In this document: positions 1 through 6,510 of the stretch, in pieces | How the letters are laid out: each line of letters begins with the position of its first letter | How positions within the stretch are numbered: the first letter of the stretch is position 1 | NCBI GenBank assembly: GCA_021823385.1 | Contig: JAKAOC010000082.1 | Span: forward strand, 1-8,305 | Reading direction: 5' to 3' | Source of the DNA: Actinomycetes bacterium | Lineage (GTDB): Bacteria > Actinomycetota > Acidimicrobiia > Acidimicrobiales > Acidimicrobiaceae | DNA: 8,305 nucleotides | Notes under the pieces: model-generated | What the model was told of the DNA's origin: nothing | Seen by the model: only the letters and a program-made list of their open reading frames with translations | Databases searched by the model: none | Program-made: the position numbers and the translations under genes

Positions 1-279
1 GCCGCGTCCCTCTTTGCGGCGGAGTCGATAACCACGACCGAGGCCAAGGCCAAGGCTCTTCGTCCCGTCGCGGAGAAGCTGATCACCAAGGCCAAGCGTG
101 GAGACCTCAACAGCTACCGCCTGATCCTCGGCTATCTGCGTGACGAGGACATGACCCACAAGCTGGTGCACGAGATCGCCCCCCGTTATTCGGGGCGCCC
201 GGGCGGATACACCCGGATCCTGAAGAAGGGACCCCGCCTCGGCGACAACGCGCCCATGGCGGTCATCGAGCTGGTCTGA
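1..279 (+). CDS. rplQ: Large ribosomal subunit protein L17 (bL17), 3' portion
   Basis: The frame is open from base 1 and encodes the last 92 residues of bL17; the 5' end lies outside the window. Visible family signatures are the run [16 protein letters not shown] at residues 14-29, the KRGDLNSYR segment just after it, a central LVHEIAPRY, and the C-terminal GGYTRILK followed by [15 protein letters not shown]17 sits at the peptide exit side of the 50S subunit. The protein stops right after the conserved MAVIELV, without the long charged tail seen in many Streptomyces and Mycobacterium L17 proteins. It is the last gene of the upstream ribosomal operon, since a strong terminator follows 18 bases after the stop. 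Confidence 0.96.
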   Translation, partial: AASLFAAESITTTEAKAKALRPVAEKLITKAKRGDLNSYRLILGYLRDEDMTHKLVHEIAPRYSGRPGGYTRILKKGPRLGDNAPMAVIELV

Positions 280-297
280 TCCGAGCTTGAATCGACG

Positions 298-330
298 AAG
301 GCGGCGGGTCGACCCGCCGCCTTTTTCTTT
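298..330 (+). terminator. Rho-independent terminator after rplQ
   Basis: Bases 300-321 form a perfect 22-base palindrome of GGCGGCGGG and CCCGCCGCC arms around a TCGA loop, extended by AA/TT pairs at 298-299 and 322-323. A T-rich tract (TTTTTCTTT, 322-330) follows directly. This is a classical intrinsic terminator, and it separates the ribosomal operon from truA. Confidence 0.93.
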
Positions 331-353
331 GTGCCTCCCATGCGCGGCACCGC

Positions 354-359
354 TAGATT
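354..359 (+). promoter_or_regulatory. Candidate -10 element for truA
   Basis: TAGATT fits the TANNNT -10 pattern of actinobacterial housekeeping promoters. It lies 34 bases before the truA start and just after the rplQ terminator, where a new promoter is needed. No good -35 is present; the best match is TTGTGC at 329-334 with a long 19-base spacer, overlapping the terminator T tract. This call rests on position and a weak motif only. Confidence 0.35.
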
Positions 360-392
360 CGTCTGCGTCACAGGGTCCGATCGAGGAGCCCA

Positions 393-1238
393 ATGCCCCA
401 CGCTTACCACGAGATCGCGACCAGAGACCTCGCTTTGACTATCGCCTACGACGGGACAGCATTCGCCGGCTACGCCCGCCAGAAGGGGGAGCTGCCCACA
501 GTTCAAGGCGCGCTCGAGGAAGCCCTGGTCACTGTCGTCGGCGAGGGCTTCCGGACCGTTGTAGCCGGCCGAACCGACAGGGGGGTGCACGCGCTTGCCC
601 AGGTGGTGGGGCTCTCCTTGGAGGAGGAGCGTTCCTTGGACCTTTCGAAGGTCCGCAAGTCCCTCGATTCACTTACCCCGGCCTCCATCTCCGTGCTGGC
701 GGTGAAAGCGGCCCCGGAGGGCTTCCATGCGCGCTTTTCGGCGGTTTGGCGGCGCTACCGGTACCTGATCTCCAGCCGCGACGCCGACGTTCCCCACTTG
801 CGGCGCCTCTGCTGGCACCTGGGGCCGGACTTCCGCGCGGAGCCCCTGGCGGAAGCGGCGCCGGCCATGCTGGGTGAGCGGGATTTTTCAACCTTCTGTC
901 GGCGTGACCCGGGAGGAGGATCGTTGTACCGGCGGGTGGAGGAGGTTTCTCTCTACTCGGTGGCCACCGGGGTCTGGGCGCTGGAGATCAGGGCCAACGC
1001 CTTTTGTCACCAGATGGTGCGCTCGCTGGTGGGGTACCTGGGCCTGGTGGCGGTAGGAGACAAGCCCGCCTCCGCCTTTGCCGACGCGCTGGCCGCGGCG
1101 GACCGGGCCAAGGGGGTGACCCTCGCCCCGCCGGAAGGGCTCTACCTGGTGGGGGTAGGATACAAAGAGCCCTACGCGGAGTTGGGTACACTGGATGTGG
1201 GCGGCTTTCGCGAGCTTTGGAGCTACACGCTGCCCTAG
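393..1238 (+). CDS. truA: tRNA pseudouridine(38-40) synthase TruA
   Basis: This 281-residue protein is of normal TruA length. It isomerises uridines 38, 39 and 40 in the anticodon stem-loop of cytosolic tRNAs. The N-terminal LTIAYDGTAFAGYARQ is the family opening. The catalytic motif is AGRTDRGVHA with the nucleophile Asp62; most TruA proteins have Ala rather than Arg right after that Asp. Later landmarks are the DFSTFCRRDPGGG segment, the RANAFCHQMVRSLVGYLG core (commonly FxHxMVR) and a C-terminal APPEGLYLVGVGY. The ATG start is supported by GAGGAG at 383-388. A GTG-free, tightly placed start makes longer forms unnecessary. Its position between rplQ and rplM is the standard actinobacterial arrangement. 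A 104-base gap to rplM leaves open whether they share a transcript. Confidence 0.96.
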   Translation: MPHAYHEIATRDLALTIAYDGTAFAGYARQKGELPTVQGALEEALVTVVGEGFRTVVAGRTDRGVHALAQVVGLSLEEERSLDLSKVRKSLDSLTPASISVLAVKAAPEGFHARFSAVWRRYRYLISSRDADVPHLRRLCWHLGPDFRAEPLAEAAPAMLGERDFSTFCRRDPGGGSLYRRVEEVSLYSVATGVWALEIRANAFCHQMVRSLVGYLGLVAVGDKPASAFADALAAADRAKGVTLAPPEGLYLVGVGYKEPYAELGTLDVGGFRELWSYTLP

Positions 1239-1244
1239 CCTGGC

Positions 1245-1271
1245 GGCCGGGACGAACCCGGCCACTATACT
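1245..1271 (+). promoter_or_regulatory. Hairpin plus candidate -10 box ahead of rplM
   Basis: A 7-bp stem (GGCCGGG at 1245-1251, CCCGGCC at 1257-1263, loop ACGAA) starts 7 bases after the truA stop. It has no T tract, so it is at most a weak terminator or transcript-end structure. TATACT at 1266-1271 is close to the -10 consensus and could start an rplM-rpsI-glmM transcript with a leader of about 65 bases. No convincing -35 is seen at the right spacing. Confidence 0.35.
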
Positions 1272-1342
1272 GACCCTTTGCGCCTTAGAGGGCCTTTGGC
1301 TCCTGGGCGAAAGATTTGTCGATCCCTGAGACTTGAGAGACC

Positions 1343-1795
1343 ATGCGAACCTACTCCACCAAGCCGGCCGACATCGAGAGAAAGTGGTACGTGATAGACG
1401 CCGAGGGAATGGTCCTCGGGCGTCTCGCCACCGAGGCGGCCCGCTTGCTCCGCGGCAAGCACAAGCCTGTTTTCGCCCCTCATCTTGACACCGGCGACCA
1501 CGTGATCGTGGTCAACGCGGACAAGATCGTCCTGACTTCCAACAAGGCCGAGCGCAAGTTTGCCTATCGCCACTCCGGCTACCCGGGCGCCCTGCGGTCC
1601 ACCAGCTACACCGAGCTGATGGACACCAAGCCCGTCTTCGTGGTCGAGAAGGCTATTCGCGGCATGCTGCCCAAGAACCGTCTGGGCCGGGCCATGTTCA
1701 AGAAGCTGAAGGTCTACGCCGGCCCGGTGCATCCGCACTCGGCCCAGCAGCCAGTCGAGTTTGAGATCGCCGGCGCCCGACGCGCCGCCAACTGA
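1343..1795 (+). CDS. rplM: Large ribosomal subunit protein L13 (uL13)
   Basis: This 150-residue protein is full length for bacterial L13, an early-assembling 50S protein that binds 23S rRNA. Recognisable blocks are the [26 protein letters not shown] opening at about residues 14-39, the [14 protein letters not shown] strand-turn segment near 49-62, the [12 protein letters not shown] motif near residues 75-86, and [24 protein letters not shown] followed by HPHSAQQP near the C-terminus. The start ATG has only a modest Shine-Dalgarno (GAGAG at 1335-1339). It forms the conserved rplM-rpsI pair with the next gene, 21 bases apart. Confidence 0.97.
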   Translation: MRTYSTKPADIERKWYVIDAEGMVLGRLATEAARLLRGKHKPVFAPHLDTGDHVIVVNADKIVLTSNKAERKFAYRHSGYPGALRSTSYTELMDTKPVFVVEKAIRGMLPKNRLGRAMFKKLKVYAGPVHPHSAQQPVEFEIAGARRAAN

Positions 1796-1816
1796 TAGAT
1801 CGCGGGAGTCGATTCC

Positions 1817-2209
1817 ATGACCAAGCCTTTGGTGCAAGCAACGGGACGTCGAAAGGGAGCGGTCGCCAGGGTGCGCCTGCGTCCGGGCAACGGCCAGATC
1901 CTGATCAACAAGCGCCCCTTCGAGGACTACTTCGGCGCCCCTTCGCTCCGCCAGCATGCGGTCGAGCCGATGCGGGTCGCCTCGGTGCAGACCAACTACG
2001 ACGTCGACGCCACCCTCGACGGCGGCGGTGTGGCCGGCCAGGCCGGCGCGCTGCGCCTTGGCCTTGCCCGCGCCATCGTGGAGCTGGATCCCGAGCTTCG
2101 CGCCGTGCTGAAGAAGGCCGGCCTTCTCACCCGCGACGCGCGCGAGAAGGAATCCAAGAAGTACGGCCTCAAGAAGGCCCGCAAGGCTCCGCAGTACTCC
2201 AAGCGCTAG
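1817..2209 (+). CDS. rpsI: Small ribosomal subunit protein S9 (uS9)
   Basis: This 130-residue protein carries the S9 hallmarks: QATGRRKGAVARVRLRPGNG at the N-terminus, GQAGALRLGLARAI in the middle, LTRDAREKESKKYGLKKARKAPQYSKR at the end. The last residues SKR form the S9 tail that reaches the P-site tRNA in the 30S subunit. It lacks the acidic or Ala-rich N-terminal extension found in Streptomyces and Mycobacterium S9, which argues for a different actinobacterial lineage. GGGAG at 1804-1808 is the ribosome binding site. The next gene, glmM, begins 4 bases after the stop. Confidence 0.97.
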   Translation: MTKPLVQATGRRKGAVARVRLRPGNGQILINKRPFEDYFGAPSLRQHAVEPMRVASVQTNYDVDATLDGGGVAGQAGALRLGLARAIVELDPELRAVLKKAGLLTRDAREKESKKYGLKKARKAPQYSKR

Positions 2210-2213
2210 TCCC

Positions 2214-3536
2214 GTGCTGGAATTCGGCACCGATGGAGTACGGGGCCGGGCCAACTCGGAGCTGAGCGTCGAATTCGCCCTGCGCCTGGGCCAGTCCGTG
2301 GCGAAAACCGTGAGCGGCTCCACCTTCGTGGTGGGTCGTGACACGCGGGCGTCGGGCTCGATGCTCCAGGCGGCCTTCGCCGCCGGCCTTTGTTCGCGCG
2401 GCGCCTCGGTTCTGGACGTGGGCGTGATCCCATCCCCCGGGGTGGCTTATCTCTGCTCGCGCCTGGGGCTTCCCGGCGCGGTCATCTCGGCCTCGCACAA
2501 CCCTTACTTCGACAACGGCATCAAGATACTCGGTCCGGCGGGGACCAAGCTCTCCCCGGAGGCCGAGGCGGCCATCGAGGCCGGAATCCCGTCCGGCGAT
2601 GGCGACGGGGGTGGCGACGAGGCGGTTGGGACCATAACCGACTCCCGCCATCTGGCCGAGGATTACTTTTTGTACCTCGCCGGTATCGAACTGGTTGGCA
2701 GGCTGGACGGCATGAAGGTGGTCGTCGACACCGGCAACGGGGCCGCAAGCGGATTTGCCCGCAGGGTGTATGCCGAGTACGGGGCGCGGGTGGTGGTCAT
2801 CAACGACACCCCCGACGGCACCAACATCAATCTCAACGCCGGCTCCACCCATATGGAGGCGGTGATCGCGGCCGTCCGCGAGGAAAGGGCCGACCTCGGT
2901 CTGGCCTTCGACGGGGATGCGGACCGAGTGCTGGCGGTCGACGAGAAGGGCGCCGTCGTCGACGGTGACTTCATAATGGCAATCCTTGCGGAATTCCTCG
3001 AGGCGCGTGGCCTGCTGGCCAATCGCGCCATCGCCGTGACCGTGATGAGCAACCTGGGGCTGCGCCTGGCGCTCGAGGAGCGCGGGATAGGAGTGATCCA
3101 GACCGACGTGGGCGACCGCAACGTCTTCGAGGCGATGCGGAGCCATGGCCTTTCCCTTGGGGGCGAGCAGAGCGGGCACATCATCCTGTCGGATCTGGCG
3201 TGGACGGGTGACGGAATGCTCACCGGACTGGTCCTGGCGGGGGCTGTCCGCGCTGCCGGTCTGCCTGCCTCGCTGCTGGCCGGAACGGCCATGCAGCGCC
3301 TTCCCCAGGTCTTGACGAACGTGCCCTGTGTCGGCGATGCCAGTTCGGTCATGGAGGCCGCTCCCGTGGCCGAGGCGATCGGCCGGACCCGGGAGGCTTT
3401 GGGGGAGCAGGGCCGGGTCCTGGTCAGGCCGTCGGGTACCGAGCCGGTGATCCGTGTCATGGTCGAGGCGCGTGACGAGGGCCGGGCGCGAAGCCTGGCC
3501 GATGCGATCGCCTCGGCGATCGAGTCCCTCTCCTGA
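2214..3536 (+). CDS. glmM: Phosphoglucosamine mutase GlmM
   Basis: This 440-residue enzyme interconverts glucosamine-6-phosphate and glucosamine-1-phosphate, feeding UDP-GlcNAc for peptidoglycan. All four domains are visible: FGTDGVRGRAN at the N-terminus; the active-site ISASHNP loop with phosphoserine Ser94; the Mg-binding DGDADR at 233-238; the sugar-binding GGEQSGH at 316-322; and the phosphate-binding RPSGTEP at 405-411. The length is normal. The start is a GTG only 4 bases after the rpsI stop, with no Shine-Dalgarno of its own, so translation is probably coupled to rpsI. That short distance also makes a single rplM-rpsI-glmM transcript likely. No intrinsic terminator is seen after the stop. 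Confidence 0.96.
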   Translation: MLEFGTDGVRGRANSELSVEFALRLGQSVAKTVSGSTFVVGRDTRASGSMLQAAFAAGLCSRGASVLDVGVIPSPGVAYLCSRLGLPGAVISASHNPYFDNGIKILGPAGTKLSPEAEAAIEAGIPSGDGDGGGDEAVGTITDSRHLAEDYFLYLAGIELVGRLDGMKVVVDTGNGAASGFARRVYAEYGARVVVINDTPDGTNINLNAGSTHMEAVIAAVREERADLGLAFDGDADRVLAVDEKGAVVDGDFIMAILAEFLEARGLLANRAIAVTVMSNLGLRLALEERGIGVIQTDVGDRNVFEAMRSHGLSLGGEQSGHIILSDLAWTGDGMLTGLVLAGAVRAAGLPASLLAGTAMQRLPQVLTNVPCVGDASSVMEAAPVAEAIGRTREALGEQGRVLVRPSGTEPVIRVMVEARDEGRARSLADAIASAIESLS

Positions 3537-3619
3537 TCAAAGGCGCCCATCCGCCCACGGCTCCGTCCGTCCCTGCGTAGGATTGTCGGGTACGCTCAAA
3601 CGGTGCGCTGGGGGAATGC
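3537..3619 (+). promoter_or_regulatory. Junction between glmM and the injection-system genes; weak promoter candidates
   Basis: This 83-base gap holds two TANNNT-type hexamers, TAGGAT at 3578-3583 and TACGCT at 3591-3596. Neither has a clear -35 partner. No hairpin with a T tract is present, so read-through from glmM is possible. The downstream ribosome binding site GGGGG lies at 3610-3614. A promoter here is inferred from the change in gene function, not from a strong motif. Confidence 0.25.
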
Positions 3620-4288
3620 GTGATAGACCTTGTCGATTCTCTTGTCCGCGGAGTGATCGAAAGCGGAGTCATAAACGGCTCGGGTGCCGAAGTCAACTTC
3701 GACCCGCCGACCAAGGAGTGGTCTGCGCGGCGCAGCACCCCTACGGTGAACGTCTACCTCTATGACATCCGCGAGGAGTCCAACCGCCGTGCCGCGGGCG
3801 TGGTGGAATCGCGGGACGACGCAGGCCAGGTGACCAGGCGGAGGGTCCCTATCCGGTACTTCCGCCTCTCCTACCTCCTCACCGCGTGGACCCAGCGCCC
3901 CGAAGACGAGCACCGACTGCTATCGGCGCTGCTCTCGCAATTCATGAGGACGCCTTACTTCCCGCCCGAGGCCGCCGGGGAGCCCTTCGCCTCCACCGGC
4001 CTGCCGATCATGGTGAACGTGGGAATTCCGCCCAACGACGAGCGTCAGGTGCCCGAGATCTGGGCATCTCTCGGCAGGGAGCTGAAGCCCTCGATCGACC
4101 TGAGGGTGGTCATGCCTTTCGACCCGCAGATCGACCTTCCCTTCGGCCCGCCGGTCACCGAGCAGCCGGCCTTTTCCATTTCCGCTCCCCAGGTTGGAGT
4201 GGAGTCCGAAGTGGTGCGAGGTCGGGATTCCTCGGACGAGGACCAGGAGGGCGGCGCCGGTCGGCGCGGGCTCGAGCGAATGGTTTAG
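3620..4288 (+). CDS. DUF4255 / Pvc16-type tail terminator protein of a contractile injection system
   Basis: This is a 222-residue protein of the DUF4255 (Pvc16 N-terminal domain) family. Family knowledge: these proteins cap the distal end of the sheath and tube in Afp/PVC-type particles and set where assembly stops. The key signature is VNVYLYDIREESNRR at residues 43-57, followed by the PIRYFRLSYLLTAWT block at 77-91, an E-D-E-H-R-LLSALL helix near 95-105, and LRVVMPFDP near 161-169. The last 25 residues are charged and probably disordered (SSDEDQEGGAGRR). The start is GTG at 3620 with GGGGG at 3610-3614; an ATG four bases upstream is in another frame and does not lead into the family sequence. 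It is the first gene of the injection-system block and is separated from the sheath gene by 221 bases. Confidence 0.88.
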   Translation: MIDLVDSLVRGVIESGVINGSGAEVNFDPPTKEWSARRSTPTVNVYLYDIREESNRRAAGVVESRDDAGQVTRRRVPIRYFRLSYLLTAWTQRPEDEHRLLSALLSQFMRTPYFPPEAAGEPFASTGLPIMVNVGIPPNDERQVPEIWASLGRELKPSIDLRVVMPFDPQIDLPFGPPVTEQPAFSISAPQVGVESEVVRGRDSSDEDQEGGAGRRGLERMV

Positions 4289-4294
4289 CCGGTC

Positions 4295-4346
4295 CCCCAC
4301 ATGGCGGAATGCCACTTTTAGTGATCTGATATCACCGCTTGTGGGG
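4295..4346 (+). promoter_or_regulatory. Possible three-way-junction fold and inverted-repeat operator upstream of the sheath gene
   Basis: CCCCACA (4295-4301) is complementary to TGTGGGG (4340-4346). Enclosed are two small hairpins: TGGC/GCCA (4302-4305 with 4311-4314) and GTGAT/ATCAC (4321-4325 with 4331-4335, 5-base loop). Read as RNA this gives a three-way junction. Read as DNA, the GTGAT-N5-ATCAC repeat is a plausible dimeric regulator site ending 13 bases before the TTGACA at 4349. A competing small hairpin (CACT/AGTG, 4313-4323) weakens the RNA reading. Function is unknown. Confidence 0.4.
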
Positions 4347-4348
4347 AA

Positions 4349-4378
4349 TTGACAGCAGTCAAAAAAAAGGATGCTGTC
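4349..4378 (+). promoter_or_regulatory. Perfect -35 box TTGACA within overlapping hairpins around an A8 tract
   Basis: TTGACA at 4349-4354 matches the sigma-70 -35 consensus exactly and stands out in this GC-rich sequence. The -10 side is poor: GATGCT at 4370-4375 (15-base spacer) or TGCTGT at 4372-4377 (17-base spacer). The same bases can pair in two exclusive ways: TTGAC with GTCAA (4349-4353, 4358-4362), or GACAGCA with TGCTGTC (4351-4357, 4372-4378). Eight A residues fill 4361-4368. It is either the operon promoter or a switchable RNA element. Confidence 0.4.
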
Positions 4379-4421
4379 TCTCTAACTAGTTTCGGGAGTC
4401 GGTGTATCTTTTACTTGGCTT

Positions 4422-4472
4422 CTCGCCAAAATGCATCGGGCAACCACCTTTGTGCCTGAATGCGTGGGCGAG
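4422..4472 (+). promoter_or_regulatory. Long leader hairpin just upstream of the tail sheath gene
   Basis: CTCGCC (4422-4427) pairs with GGCGAG (4467-4472). Inside it, across a small internal loop, bases 4431-4442 pair with 4453-4465, leaving one bulged A at 4459, two G-U pairs and a 10-base loop (4443-4452). This gives about 18 base pairs in total. It ends 37 bases before the TTG start. No T tract follows, so it is not an intrinsic terminator. A role in mRNA stability or in access to the sheath ribosome binding site is inferred. Confidence 0.5.
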
Positions 4473-4498
4473 GCTTCTGCTGCTTCTTCGTGTTAATT

Positions 4499-4503
4499 GG
4501 GGG
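4499..4503 (+). promoter_or_regulatory. Ribosome binding site that fixes the TTG start of the sheath gene
   Basis: GGGGG lies 6 bases before TTG at 4510. No comparable purine tract precedes any other in-frame start at good spacing. The residues right after this TTG match the conserved sheath N-terminus. Confidence 0.65.
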
Positions 4504-4509
4504 TACCGC

Positions 4510-6033
4510 TTGCCAAGTTATCTGTCTCCGGGTGTGTACGTAGAGGAGGTTCCCTCCGGCTCCCGGCCTATCGAAGGAGTTGGAACCGCGGTTGCCGCAT
4601 TTGTCGGCTTCGCCCAGCGGGGTCCGCTCAACAAGCCCACGCTGGTCGCCAATTGGAGCCAGTTCGTCGCCACCTTTGGTGACTTTATGGAGGGCTCTTA
4701 TCTGGCCCACTCGGTATACGGCTATTTCGCCAACGGGGGCGGTGTCTGCTACATCGTCAGGATTGGCGAGAACGCGGCCGAGGCCCCGGCCAAGGCCGAA
4801 CTGCTCTCCGGTGGTGAGCAGAAGGTCGGCGCTCTCACCGTTGCCGCTCAGGCTGAGGGCGACGCCGGCAACAACATCACCGTCGAGGTGACCGACGCCA
4901 GCGACGCCGCCTCCCCGGACCTCTTCAACCTGGTCGTCAAGAAGGACGGCAAGGTGGAGGAGACCTTCGAGAACGTCACGCTGAAGCGCGGCAAGACCAA
5001 CGTAGCGACCGTCGTCAACGCCCAGTCCAAGCTGATCAAGCTGCTCGAGGCGGCTTCCGGCGTCGAGACGGTGGCCCGTGGCGCGGTTGCACTCTCCGGC
5101 GGAGGGGCCTCCCAGCCGGCCTCGGTCTCTTCGGCCGACTACGTCGGCGATCCGGCCGAGCGCACCGGCTTCGGTGGTCTGGAGGCCATCGACGAGGTCA
5201 CGATGGTCAGCGCTCCCGACCTGATGGCCGCCTATCAGGCGGGGATGATCGACCTCGAGGGTGTCAAGACCGTTCAGCTGGCCATGCTCACACACTGCGA
5301 GCTGATGGGCGACCGGATGGCCATCCTCGACACGCCGCCGGCGATGAACGTGCAGCAGGTCAAGGACTGGAGGGTCAACACCACCGGTTACGACAGCAAG
5401 TACGGCACGCTGTACTGGCCATGGGTCAAGGTGCTCGATCCGCCTTCGGGCAAGAACATCATGATCCCGCCGAGCGGCCTGCTGGCGGGCATCTGGAGCC
5501 GCAACGACGACACCCGTGGCGTCCACAAGGCGCCCGCCAACGAGGTTGTACGCGGTGCGGTCGACATCGAGATGAACATCTCCAAGGTCGAGCACGACCT
5601 GCTCAACCCGATCGGCGTGAACGTGATTCGCGCTTTCCCGGGCAAGGGGATCAAGGTCTGGGGCGCCCGCACGCTCTCCTCGGACACCTCGTGGCGCTAT
5701 ATCAACGTACGCCGGCTTTTCAACTACCTGGAGAAGTCGATCCTCAACGGGACCGACTGGGTGGTGTTCGAGCCGAACGACCCGGCCCTTTGGGCTCGCA
5801 TCCGCCGCACCGTGGCCGCATTCCTGGTCAACGAGTGGCGCAAGGGGGCGCTCTTCGGCACCACTGCCGAGCAGGCCTTCTATGTCAAGTGTGACGACGA
5901 GACGAACCCGGCCGAGTCCATCGACGCCGGCCAGGTGGTCTGCGAGATCGGGATCGCTCCCGTCAAGCCGGCCGAGTTCGTCGTCTTCCGCCTCTCGCAG
6001 TTCTCCGGCGGCACTTCGCTGGTCGCCGAGTAG
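4510..6033 (+). CDS. Contractile tail sheath protein of the injection system
   Basis: From the TTG start this is a 507-residue phage tail sheath family protein (Pvc2/Afp2-like), the subunit that contracts to drive the inner tube outward. The opening PSYLSPGVYVEEVPSGSRPI at residues 2-21 is the family signature, followed by VGTAVAAFVGFAQRGPLNKP. Residues of about 95-240 form a variable, surface-type insertion rich in Ala, Gly, Val and Lys. The C-terminal half has the conserved core: WRYINVRRLFNYLEKSI from Trp395, then DWVVFEPN, and the end segment GIAPVKPAEFVVFRLSQFSGG, which in contractile sheaths contributes the strand exchanged with neighbours. An in-frame GTG at 4402 would add 36 residues with a five-Leu run. 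That extension does not resemble sheaths and lies in the structured leader, so TTG 4510 is preferred. The tube gene follows 33 bases later. Confidence 0.93.
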   Translation: MPSYLSPGVYVEEVPSGSRPIEGVGTAVAAFVGFAQRGPLNKPTLVANWSQFVATFGDFMEGSYLAHSVYGYFANGGGVCYIVRIGENAAEAPAKAELLSGGEQKVGALTVAAQAEGDAGNNITVEVTDASDAASPDLFNLVVKKDGKVEETFENVTLKRGKTNVATVVNAQSKLIKLLEAASGVETVARGAVALSGGGASQPASVSSADYVGDPAERTGFGGLEAIDEVTMVSAPDLMAAYQAGMIDLEGVKTVQLAMLTHCELMGDRMAILDTPPAMNVQQVKDWRVNTTGYDSKYGTLYWPWVKVLDPPSGKNIMIPPSGLLAGIWSRNDDTRGVHKAPANEVVRGAVDIEMNISKVEHDLLNPIGVNVIRAFPGKGIKVWGARTLSSDTSWRYINVRRLFNYLEKSILNGTDWVVFEPNDPALWARIRRTVAAFLVNEWRKGALFGTTAEQAFYVKCDDETNPAESIDAGQVVCEIGIAPVKPAEFVVFRLSQFSGGTSLVAE

Positions 6034-6066
6034 CGCGTCGGATTCGGATAGGAGGATTTAGAACGA

Positions 6067-6510
6067 ATGGCATTTGCTGAGTACGACACCGGGGTCGCGT
6101 GGTCTTTCGGCCTGGAGATCGACGGCATCGAGATGAAGGACATCCAGGAGGTGTCCGGCCTCAAGCTCGAAGTCGACGACATCGAAATGAAGGCCAACAC
6201 GCCTGCCGGGCAGATGGTGATCAAGAAGCTGCCCGGGCGGAAGAAGGCGGGGGAGATCACCCTCACGCGTGGCCTGACCCTAAACAAGTCATGGACCGAC
6301 TGGATCAAGCACGTCTTCGACGGTGACATCGCCACCGCCCGCAAGGGGGGCTCGGTCAAGGTCTACGACTACAAGGGCGACGTGGTGCAGACCTTCAACT
6401 TCACCAACGGGTGGCCCAAGACCCTGGAGGTCGGCTCGCTGAAGGCGGGCGACACCACGGTTCTCACCGAGACCCTGACCATCACGCACGAAGGGCTCGA
6501 GCTCGCCTGA
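6067..6510 (+). CDS. Inner tail tube protein of the injection system
   Basis: This 147-residue protein belongs to the T4 gp19 / conserved phage tail tube family (Pvc1/Afp1-like). Such subunits stack as hexamers into the tube propelled by the sheath. Visible signatures are FGLEIDGIEMKDIQEVSGLK at residues 14-33, KLPGRKKAGEITLTRGLT at 54-71, a W-T-D-W-I pair, FTNGWPK at 112-118, and the closing ETLTITHEGLEL. The ATG is preceded by AGGAGG at 6050-6055, the strongest Shine-Dalgarno in the window, consistent with a highly made structural protein. Its stop overlaps the start of the next gene (TGA/ATG sharing base 6510). Many eCIS loci carry a second tube paralog further downstream, which would lie outside this window. 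Confidence 0.93.
   Translation: MAFAEYDTGVAWSFGLEIDGIEMKDIQEVSGLKLEVDDIEMKANTPAGQMVIKKLPGRKKAGEITLTRGLTLNKSWTDWIKHVFDGDIATARKGGSVKVYDYKGDVVQTFNFTNGWPKTLEVGSLKAGDTTVLTETLTITHEGLELA

Noticed and set aside
1265..2344. Long open frame of 359 codons on the - strand across rplM, rpsI and the glmM start
   Set aside because: It is the antisense of well-identified ribosomal protein genes; GC-rich codon bias opens the opposite frame. Its translation shows no family resemblance.
3504..3522. GCGATCGC octamer and 7-bp hairpin near the end of glmM, similar to the cyanobacterial HIP1 repeat
   Set aside because: It occurs inside the coding sequence for an Ala-rich helix, I noticed no other copy in the window, and no T tract follows it. 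Other features are not cyanobacterial.
4402..4509. 36-residue N-terminal extension of the sheath from GTG 4402
   Set aside because: The extension overlaps the structured leader, contains a Leu run unlike any sheath N-terminus, and the GGGAG before it is only 3 bases from the GTG. TTG 4510 matches the family start.
4411..5595. Open frame of 394 codons on the - strand opposite the sheath gene
   Set aside because: It is a composition shadow of the sheath coding sequence, rich in Gly, Val, Asp and Arg with no recognisable motif.
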